Assembly (NCBI RefSeq): GCF_001640025.1
Contig: NC_031674.1
Coordinates: forward strand, 3,782,001 to 3,846,000
Origin: Sugiyamaella lignohabitans
Lineage: Eukaryota > Ascomycota > Dipodascomycetes > Dipodascales > Trichomonascaceae
Direction: 5' to 3'
Length of the DNA: 64,000 nt
The notes under the pieces are model-generated. The model saw only the letters and a list, made by a program, of their open reading frames with translations. It searched no databases and was not told the DNA's origin. Each line of letters opens with the position of its first letter. The first letter of the stretch is position 1. Both the position numbers and the translations under genes were made by a program. Of the stretch, positions 56,902-64,000 are shown in pieces.

Positions 56902-58220
56902 CTAAACTTTTTCAAAATAAAACTGCTGAAGAGCAGCAGTAGCCATTGGCAGTGGCTGACCCAATGTCGATGCCTTGGCAAGTCCAATTTCCTAGTACGT
57001 GTTAGCAGTGAATGCGGTTTCAAAGGTACAATAATACTTACAAGCTTCTCTCTAATTTCTCTGGCTTCAGGAGTCTTAGCCAATGTCCAACCCGCTTCGT
57101 AGGGTTTAACAATTTCAAAAATTGCAGAGTTCCCGGCTCCTTTAGCAATGATGTCTCGGAATTGGTATAAGTTCATACCAGCCCTTTCGGCATAGTGCAC
57201 ACACTCTGCAACAGCTGCGAGATTGAAACCTGTCAAGATATCGATCACAGTTTGAATGGTTATGCCTTCTTTTCCTACTTCCTTTTGACCATTGCCTCTG
57301 AGATCTCCCACGAGTCCTGGCTTGTCTGAAGGTAGGTACAATCTAACTAGACCAGAATCATCTTCCTTGGCCAACCCTTTAGATGTGCCAGTAATGTACA
57401 ACTGTTCAGCAATATTTCCAAGTGGAAGTGGAATACGAGCATTCTTAGCATAGCTTGTTACGATGTCAGCGTCTTTCATAATTATGGCTAGGGCAGAGTG
57501 AACGGTTGCCCAATCGTTAGTAAGCATATGTGGAACTCTGTTACCAAACATCCAAGTAGCGCCAGTGCTCTCCATAATCTGATCATATACAACCTGACTA
57601 TCCAGACCAACAACGCTGGACAGACCCATTATCTCAGATGCCATAATAATGTTGGTGACAGCTTGATGCTGATGACACATTTTGGCTACTGAGCCCATGC
57701 CAAGTCCTCCTGGAATCCGGTATAAAGGATCAGCAATTGTGTCTAAGACAATATGAGCATGATCAAGATCTTCGTCAGTGCCAGAAGAAAAAATTGACAG
57801 CGTACCATTGGCAGCCCTTATAGTTCCACCAGATACAGGACAATCAAGGAGACGAATATCTGACCTCAATCTTTCCCTTAATTTCTTGGCATAATCTGGG
57901 GGAGTAGTTGAACACAAAATCACTGTACTCTTTGCCGGTAGAATCTCGACAGCGCTGATGCCTGCATCGTTTTTGTCGTACAGAACGGAATCAGTCTGAG
58001 CAGAATTAACAACCATGATAATGAAATACTCAACGTCTATCGCAGCATCTGCTGGAGATTTCCCTGGCTTACCACCAGCTGCGACAAACTTGTCTACTGA
58101 CGGTGGGTAAACGTCGTAACCAACTACATCAAATCCTTGAGATACTAAATGGCGAGCCATACCACCTCCCATGGCACCAAGTCCACAAAAACCGATTCTA
58201 GGCTTCTTGACTTCAACCAT
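56902..58220 (-). CDS. Beta-hydroxyacid dehydrogenase (L-threonate / 3-hydroxyisobutyrate dehydrogenase type)
   Basis: NAD(P)-dependent oxidoreductase of the 6-phosphogluconate/3-hydroxyisobutyrate superfamily. Exon 1 is 57042-58220 (ATG at 58220, MVEVKKPRIGFCG), the intron 56992-57041 is 50 nt (GTAAGT, GCTAACACGTACTAG), and exon 2 is 56902-56991, for 422 residues. The nucleotide-binding GFCGLGAMGGGMA is at 10-22, the substrate motif is DCPVSGGTIRAANG, and the catalytic Lys lies in GSVAKMCHQ. It is longer than bacterial LtnD (about 300), with an added C-terminal domain as in fungal relatives. Reading through the intron gives an implausible hydrophobic tail. The exact substrate is unknown; promoter GC boxes are listed separately. 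Confidence 0.85.
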
Positions 58221-58552
58221 TTTCTTCGTATTCAAGTCTCTTATTCTAAAACTTTTGTTCAAGTTAACCTTCTATAGTCGCTGGGGACCATCCCGGTTAA
58301 ATACATCTATGCCCCCACTAAAACCAGGGGTACATGCCCCCACGAGTGTGCAGAAGTACCCCAACTATGATGGGGTTATGGGACTTATGCACCCCATCCC
58401 CAAAAACCTCCCGGTACAGTGATTGTGAAGGAACACAACAGGCCAATAAATTACTTTTACAATATATGGGGCAAGCCCTCACAAGTTTACTATACACATC
58501 TTCCCTCTCAATACTCTTCTCGTATTTGTTCCAACCGCCCTACCCTTGACAA
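58221..58552. promoter_or_regulatory. Dehydrogenase promoter with duplicated ATGCCCCCAC and ACCCCA/TGGGGT palindrome
   Basis: ATGCCCCCAC occurs at 58309-58318 and again at 58334-58343 (25 bp apart). ACCCCA-N7-TGGGGT lies at 58358-58376, followed by another ACCCC cluster at about 58391-58402. CCCCAC is the complement of GTGGGG, a CreA/Mig1-type core, and AGGGG at 58326-58330 is a stress-element core. C2H2 zinc-finger control is inferred. Confidence 0.5.
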
Positions 58553-58756
58553 CTAAGTCAGCTTATTCTTCTTTTCTTGGTTAACTTTCTCATTCATTTC
58601 CTTCACAATATTGGCTAGTTTTTCGTTTTCGATTTGCAAGGCTCTAAGTTCATCATCTAATTTTAAGTGCCAAGGATAGAGAACCATCACCTGGAAGGTC
58701 AGGGCTGTGGTACCAATCAGCATATTAAACGATGGTAAAAATCGTGTAAAAATCAT
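58553..58756 (-). CDS. Small single-pass membrane protein with C-terminal coiled coil
   Basis: 67 residues from ATG at 58756. It consists of a hydrophobic N-terminal segment (LPSFNMLIGTTALTFQVMVL), the motif YPWHLKLDDEL, and a charged helix (LQIENEKLANIVKEMNEKV). I have an impression of similar short proteins (TRFLPAFN...LYPWHxELD) in other fungi, possibly mitochondrial, but cannot name one. Its position between two larger genes on the same strand and the well-formed heptads support a real gene. Confidence 0.6.
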   Translation of the reverse strand: MIFTRFLPSFNMLIGTTALTFQVMVLYPWHLKLDDELRALQIENEKLANIVKEMNEKVNQEKKNKLT

Positions 58757-59409
58757 TTCCAATTATTGCTAATGAATGAGGACTATCAAACTGCTGAGCT
58801 GGACCCTTAACGGTCCTAATATCGTCAGAGTATAAAGACTGAGCTCAAAATCGGGTGCAAAAAGAGATATTCCAGTTTCACAAAAGTCAGTCTGCGGACG
58901 GTGCCCTATATATCTGGCAAGGCTAGTGCCTTACATCCGGTTCGGACAGATCCGGCCGGTCTAAATTCTGCGAACTTTATGCAACAAGCTTTTTCCTAGC
59001 GGAAGTCGTTTTCAACTCGTGTTAGAGCCTGAGATTTCCGCTATTAGATACTTTTGTGGTGTGTGGCTCATAGAGCGTTGCTTCTCTGGCTGTTTTCTTC
59101 GCTCAAATTGCAAATCGACGACATCTTAGCATGCAGTGATCATCCAGATACCTACCTAAAGTACCTAATCTGTTAGATCACCAATGGAATCGACGCTGCA
59201 ATTTCCCAATTGTCCCGAAGTAGATAACGGGTCACACAAGCATTTACTGCCACCCTTTATTCAACTCTGTTATGGAGTTGTTAAGTGTTTGGCCGGGTTT
59301 CTCCGTGACCTCCCAAGCATGATTGATTTCTTTAATGTCAGACAGATGGCAGCATCTGCGCTGTATACAAACGTCCTAAATTAAATTAACTAAATAGTTA
59401 TAAAATACA
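58757..59409. other. Gap between small membrane protein and MFS transporter genes
   Basis: About 650 bp. A 66-codon plus-strand open frame at 59184-59384 has no motif and is not supported. It presumably holds the promoter of the small protein and the transporter 3' region. Confidence 0.4.
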
Positions 59410-61071
59410 TTAAGCTTTATGTTCAACGGGGTGGTCAACATATTCAACACTCAATTTTCTCTCTTCCATCCTAGCTGCTCTCATGTTTTCAATTCTCTGG
59501 TTCTCACGGTCAATATAAGCTTGAGGTCGCTTGCGTTGAGTAAGGTTTTTGTTTCTGAATACAAAGATAGATTTAGATTCGAAGAAGATTTCATCAATGT
59601 CTTCCAGAGTTCTGTTCATAGTCTCAGGATAGAAGAAGTAACTAATAGGCAAGAAGGAAATACAGAAACAAGCAAACAAAAGATAGAAACCCCAAATGTT
59701 AAGATTCTTAACTCCAGGCGGTGTGAATTGAGTTACGATAAACGAACCTATCCAATTAGTTGCAGTAGCTGCGCCAGCGGCAGCTGTCCTATGAGAGATG
59801 GCTGGTATCTCTGACAATATACACCATGGAAGCTTAGCATAAGTCATACCATAGCAGAAATAGTAAATAAAGAAACTTGAGATTGTAAGCTTCTGTAGCG
59901 AATTTTTGTGCTCCGGGTGTTGTTGGAATCCAAGAATAGAAAAAGCAGCAAGAAGGTAAGCAATAGTCATGCCAATTGAACCTGCAAATAGCATTGGACG
60001 TCTTCCTGCCCTGTCTATAATCAAAAGACAGCAGAAGGCAGAGATCAAGTACATTGTATTATAGCCAGCTGTGAAAGCTCGCGACGAGACCCCTGTCAGG
60101 CCGATGTCTGTTAACAACGTTGGCATATAATAACCCAATCCGTTTACACCTGAAAGTTGTTGCATGGCCATTGTACCACAACCCAACACCATTCTTCTTA
60201 GGTTTTGTGTTTTGTCGCGACAAAGAATAACATCAATGACAGGAACAAAATGTTCTCGCTCTTCTAGGATGGATTCAAGAATATTGTCTCTCTCGCGCAA
60301 GACTTCTTCGCTATTGAGGTCTTTGCCTAAAAGCGTAGATAATGCAACTAAGCCTTCTTCTTGGCGATCCTTCATGAAGAGATATCTAGGCGACTCCACA
60401 ACGAAAGGAACGATAGACAATGAGACAAAAATAAAGATATATTGGAGTGCCAGGGGAAATCTCCATACAACATCTCCATGGGCATAGATGATTCCAAAGT
60501 TCACCCAGCCAGCAATCCACACTCCAAACGTGTTAGTGAGACTGCCAAGTACCACCAATCTGCCTCTATATTTCATGGGCGAACACTCTGCTTGAAAGGA
60601 AGGTGCTGTTGAGCTAGTCAAGCCAATGCCAAAACCGTTGATTACTCTTCCTGCAATCATTTGGCCCAACGAATATGATGTCACCTGAAGAAGAACTCCG
60701 ATAACATTTATAATCATTCCTGTAACAATAGTAAAACGGCGACCGAGCTTATCTCCCAAATAAAAGATTGCAAAGAGTGAGCCCACGAAAGCCCCCAGTG
60801 AAAAGCATGAAGATGTAATACCCGAAATATTCGATTTTGCAACCTCAGGGAAGGTTGTCTTCCAAGTAGGAGCAGCTTGAGAATAAGGTTAATAGGAGGA
60901 TCTTTGCATGATGTGCTGCCCCGATTAGGCAGTTAACCTGTAAGTATACTCACCAGAAACTCCACCATAAACACCTGAATCAAATCCAAAAAGACCCTGT
61001 GTGGCCATACATCCAGCAGTTAGCCAGAATAGATGCCAAAACCCTGTTAGCTTTCGAATAGGATGCTGCAT
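59410..61071 (-). CDS. MFS sugar/polyol transporter
   Basis: Twelve-span sugar-porter family protein of the plasma membrane. Exon 1 is 60954-61071 (ATG at 61071, MQHPIRKLTGFWHLFW), the intron 60876-60953 (78 nt) has a GTGAGT donor, and exon 2 is 59410-60875, giving 527 residues. Sugar-porter motifs are intact: FGFDSGVYGG in TM1, GDKLGRR in the 2-3 loop, VVWRFPLALQ, VESPRYL, QQLSGVNGLGYY in TM7, DRAGRRP, and PETMNRTLEDID at the end of TM12. Without exon 1 the first membrane helix would be missing. Substrate is not determinable by sequence; the neighbouring aldolase and dehydrogenase hint at a sugar acid or related carbon source. GC-box cluster upstream. Confidence 0.9.
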
Positions 61072-61987
61072 TTTATGATATCAAACTAGTTAGAGGAATT
61101 CAACAATCGTCTCTGGGGATGGAAAAGACAGACAAACTGAATCTCAGGGGTCTCTTAAGTAGTTTTCTATCATGCTCCGATCAATTGAATTTCGTGAACT
61201 TGCGGGGATATGCGGAAATCAGATCGACAAAACCCACAATTTTAAAAGTGCGGGGATCGCTAGGAGTTTATCTGATGCTTGCATGCATGCCAGATAAGGA
61301 TATATCAGCCGTTGCGTTCACTAAGTAAGTTTATACAACGGACAAGAAAGAATACCAGAAAGGGTATTGCGCGGGGGAGACTTGAAAGCGGGGTAAATCG
61401 AGATGGGATGTCATGAGAACCGTAGATTTGTTCTCCAATATATGCAGTGGGGAAAAGTGGAAAGGACCCTGAGACGTCAAGACTGCATGTTAACAGGAAA
61501 ACGAAGATGTTTGTAACCTAGCTGCAAGAGTAGCAAGCTTTCTCGTTTTAAGCTCATACTGGGGGGTTTTTTGGGGTCATGTCATAGCCTTCGACAATAC
61601 TGGCAAATAAACAATCCAAAAATAGCACGACCATTCGTCAGTGTTCTTCTACATGTTAAAGGAAGTTTGTACTATCTTTAAGCTCTCAGCTTGGAAGCAT
61701 CAAAATTGGGGCAAGCTCTCAACCAGGCACTAACCGTCAAAATCTCCCCCACATCCATAACAATACTAGTGCGAATATATCACCTGGACGGTTTACATAA
61801 TTCCTAATTGGAGTTTCCTGGGAAGTTTATGAAATAGGTAGTTCACCTAGATACTTTGCGTTGAGCGGGTATCAGCGGCATCTGGCCGCCTAGGGTTGTA
61901 TGAATGGGCAGTTAGTGGCAGCTCTCTATATAATGAAAAGTACTAGGAGCGTTATAGAGATCTCAAGATTGAAATCATAAGCCAACA
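61072..61987. promoter_or_regulatory. Divergent promoter of transporter and aldolase with five SYGGGG boxes
   Basis: GCGGGG occurs at 61202-61207, 61250-61255, 61371-61376 and 61388-61393, and GTGGGG at 61447-61452, all in the same orientation within 250 bp. The first two lie in a repeated TGCGGGGAT (61201-61209 and 61249-61257). This matches the CreA/Mig1 SYGGGG core. On the aldolase side, TATATAA lies at 61927-61933, about 55 bp before its ATG. Carbon-catabolite repression of the transporter is inferred. Confidence 0.55.
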
Positions 61988-62968
61988 ATGACTAGATTAT
62001 TGAACAAATTAGTACCCGGAGTTTATGTTCCCACGTTGACCTTTTTCAACGCTAAAGATGAGTCGCTTGATTTGGAATCTACGAGTCTTCACGTTACTAG
62101 GCTTGTTAAGGCTGGCGTGGCAGGTATTGTCGCACTGGGATCCAATGGAGAAGTGTGCAATCTCAACGACGAGGAACGCACCAGGACCATAGCCACTATT
62201 AGAGATACGCTTAACCTGGTGGGCCATGAAAGCATGCCCATTATTGCTGGTGTCTCTCAGCAAAGTGTTGTGAATTGCGTTTCTAGCTGTATCGATGCTT
62301 ACAATGCTGGTGCTGACGCTGGCCTCATAATCGCCCCATCTTACTATAGACATGCCATTACCAATGATCTCTTAGTTGAATTTTTCACTCAAGTTGCTGA
62401 CAAATCACCTGTCCCTCTTGTCTTGTACAACTTTCCAGGAGTTGTTGCTGGAATAGATTTGGACTCCGACCTAATTATCAGACTATCTCGGCATCCGAAT
62501 ATAATTGGCGTGAAATTTACATGTGGAAATACAGGAAAGCTCTCGCGGGTTGTGGGAGCAACAAAAGCTTGGAGTCCGCTCAATCACCCTAAAGGTTCTT
62601 CTATCAGCGACGGAGATTTCGTGGCCTTTGCCGGTATGGCAGATTTTGTTGTTCCAGCCCTTGCATTAGGCGGGTTTGGTGTAATATCAGGGGCAGCTAA
62701 TTTGATTCCAAAGACGATTGTATCAGTTTACAACAGTTACGTCGACGGCGATGCAGAAGCAGCATGGGAAGCTCAAAGTAAGCTTTCCGAAGCAGACTGG
62801 GCGTTAACAAAGATAGGCATCTGGGGTTCCAAAGAGGCACTTCAGCATTATCAAGGCTATGGATCTTACATGAGAAGTCCTGCTAAGCGTCTCACGCCAA
62901 GTGAAGCTAACATAATGCTAGAGAGCATCTCACCTTTCCTAGATGCTGAGAAGGTCTTTGATTCTTAG
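61988..62968 (+). CDS. DapA-family aldolase (2-keto-3-deoxy sugar-acid or 4-hydroxy-2-oxoglutarate aldolase type)
   Basis: Class I Schiff-base aldolase/lyase of the dihydrodipicolinate synthase family, 326 residues in one exon. It has the substrate loop GSNGE at 51-55, the catalytic Tyr147 in LYNFPG and the Schiff-base Lys176 in IGVKFT. Fungi lack the bacterial DAP lysine route, so relatives in this family act on sugar-acid intermediates, for example the L-threo-3-deoxy-hexulosonate aldolase of galacturonate breakdown, or on hydroxyproline-derived 4-hydroxy-2-oxoglutarate. Choice between them cannot be made from sequence. The adjoining transporter shares its promoter; the dehydrogenase further on and the reductase 3' suggest a catabolic group. 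Confidence 0.85.
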   Translation: MTRLLNKLVPGVYVPTLTFFNAKDESLDLESTSLHVTRLVKAGVAGIVALGSNGEVCNLNDEERTRTIATIRDTLNLVGHESMPIIAGVSQQSVVNCVSSCIDAYNAGADAGLIIAPSYYRHAITNDLLVEFFTQVADKSPVPLVLYNFPGVVAGIDLDSDLIIRLSRHPNIIGVKFTCGNTGKLSRVVGATKAWSPLNHPKGSSISDGDFVAFAGMADFVVPALALGGFGVISGAANLIPKTIVSVYNSYVDGDAEAAWEAQSKLSEADWALTKIGIWGSKEALQHYQGYGSYMRSPAKRLTPSEANIMLESISPFLDAEKVFDS

Positions 62969-63009
62969 TCAGTAGCACATACATTATTGATTATATAGAG
63001 TAAATGGAT

Positions 63010-64000
63010 TTATCTTTTGTTTGCATCTTCGATCATTTCAGCTAACTCTTCTTTAGATATACCCGATCCTTCCCAAAGTGCAAACTGATAAATTGCTTTG
63101 TAAATCGTTTCTTCAAGACTTGTGAAGGTGACACCAAGATCATCAGTAACAGCCTGACTGTCGAGGTCATAACTTTCTGGGATTGGCTCATTAGGATTGC
63201 CCTTTGTCACACGACTTTTGGCCCATGGAAACTTCTCTCGGATTATATCGGCAATTTTCTGGTAGCTGAACTTTTCGGGTGACGCTGGGACATATCTTCT
63301 GCCGCCAACTTCAGGAATAAGAAGCGAGTTTACGTGAGCCTTAGCAAGGTCCCCAACATTGATCCAAACTGGTACACGGGAAACTGGTAGAGGATCAACC
63401 CCTTCAACGATACTCCATAGAACTGCATTGGATACATTCAAGTCCTTGTGACCCTTGATCGGATGACAGACTTCACCAAAAGTCATAGGCGGACAGTGAG
63501 TTACCAAATCGAAATTAATAGAGTTTGCATTCTCTTTGACGAAATCCCATGCTGCTAACTCTGCAAATTTCTTTGAACCTCGATAAGCGATGACGGCGTC
63601 TCCTTTACAAGCCTCTTCATATGTCAGTGGGTTCCAGTCCTTACCAGTGTATGTAAATCCAGGACCAGCACCTCTATCAACATCAATAACTGAAGCAAAT
63701 GACGATGTGAGAACAACTCGTTTAACTGTACCTACGTCTTTAGCAGCTTGCATCACTCCCTTCACCCCAGCAATAGCAGGTAGAATTAATTCCTTCTCAT
63801 TGTCTTTGATCTCATAGCTCAATGGGGAGGCTACGTGGATAATTCCATCACATCCTTCAGCTGCTTCATACAAACCACCATTTGTAGATTCGAAATCCCC
63901 AATGATGCAGTATGACAGCCGATGTGCGTGCTGACTTCTGGAGCTAATTACCTGTTTGGCCTTCCACTCTGTTCGTGATGCAATCTTAACATTGTCTATA
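63010..64000 (-). CDS. GRE2-like NADPH-dependent aldehyde/methylglyoxal reductase (5' end outside window)
   Basis: Extended short-chain dehydrogenase of the dihydroflavonol-reductase-like group, which reduces aldehydes and ketones such as methylglyoxal or isovaleraldehyde. The frame is open through the right edge, so the N-terminal Rossmann GxxGxxG lies beyond it; about 329 residues are visible. Family features are CDGIIHVASPL, the catalytic Ser/Tyr/Lys region with LTSSFASV and YRGSK (YxxxK), and a C-terminal substrate half. The 5' part includes VKIASRTEWKAKQVI, as in Gre2. It is convergent with the aldolase gene, with about 40 bp between the stop codons. Physiological substrate not established. 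Confidence 0.85.
   Translation of the reverse strand, partial: IDNVKIASRTEWKAKQVISSRSQHAHRLSYCIIGDFESTNGGLYEAAEGCDGIIHVASPLSYEIKDNEKELILPAIAGVKGVMQAAKDVGTVKRVVLTSSFASVIDVDRGAGPGFTYTGKDWNPLTYEEACKGDAVIAYRGSKKFAELAAWDFVKENANSINFDLVTHCPPMTFGEVCHPIKGHKDLNVSNAVLWSIVEGVDPLPVSRVPVWINVGDLAKAHVNSLLIPEVGGRRYVPASPEKFSYQKIADIIREKFPWAKSRVTKGNPNEPIPESYDLDSQAVTDDLGVTFTSLEETIYKAIYQFALWEGSGISKEELAEMIEDANKR

Noticed and set aside
56856..57041. C-terminal hydrophobic extension of the dehydrogenase by reading on past 57042
   Set aside because: A GTAAGT donor and TACTAG acceptor define a 50-nt intron; splicing restores a family-like C terminus.
62009..62353. 114-codon minus-strand open frame opposite the aldolase
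   Set aside because: Antisense shadow of a well-conserved enzyme.

Overview
The window is nuclear DNA of an ascomycete yeast. It is AT-rich, with dense single-copy genes on both strands that match fungal housekeeping families such as SmE, Mtr10, Vps36, Mus81, Erg7, Pet123/mS26 and eL41. Most introns are short (48-154 nt), start with GTAAGT-like donors and carry a CTAAC-type branch site only about 10-20 nt before the acceptor. CTG appears to be read as Leu, for example at 4809-4811 in the branched-chain aminotransferase. Atg101, a DYRK2/Pom1-type kinase and a BRD8-like NuA4 protein argue against Saccharomycetaceae. I infer an early-diverging budding-yeast lineage, but cannot name a species.

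Layout. 1-5.3 kb: MTR10 (cut by the left edge), SME1, FAU1, and BAT with Gcn4-type sites upstream. 5.3-17 kb: a Sec7/PH Arf exchange factor, HYM1/Mo25, VPS36, PET123 and MUS81. 17.6-25 kb: a Zn2Cys6 regulator, a peroxisomal ABC half-transporter and a class I haem peroxidase. 25-30.2 kb: a Pom1-type kinase and a small BRD8-like protein. 30.5-38.3 kb: a 2600-residue, histidine-rich, Ser/Thr-rich GPI-type wall protein built from recently duplicated repeats. 40-49.8 kb: a DysF/Pex30-type peroxin, ERV41, an uncharacterised type II membrane protein, PTH1, ATG101, a CoA-binding protein and the tiny intron-split gene for eL41. 50.2-54.2 kb is accessory-looking: a membrane/coiled-coil gene that reads broken, a minisatellite, a tubby-like protein and an intron-containing tRNA-Thr(UGU). 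54.4-64 kb: ERG7, then a hydroxyacid dehydrogenase, a small membrane protein, an MFS sugar-type transporter, a DapA-family aldolase and a GRE2-like reductase.

The last five genes look like a loose carbon-source (sugar-acid or hydroxy-acid) locus. The transporter and dehydrogenase promoters hold clusters of CreA/Mig1-like GC boxes, suggesting shared glucose repression. Many genes are spliced, and exon joins were worked out by hand from splice signals, frame and family similarity. No database or folding program was run. The most unusual items are the His-rich wall protein with its 102-bp and 314-bp internal duplications, the broken gene at 50.2-51.6 kb, three introns placed at the very 3' ends of genes, and altered catalytic motifs in the Sec7 and ABC proteins.
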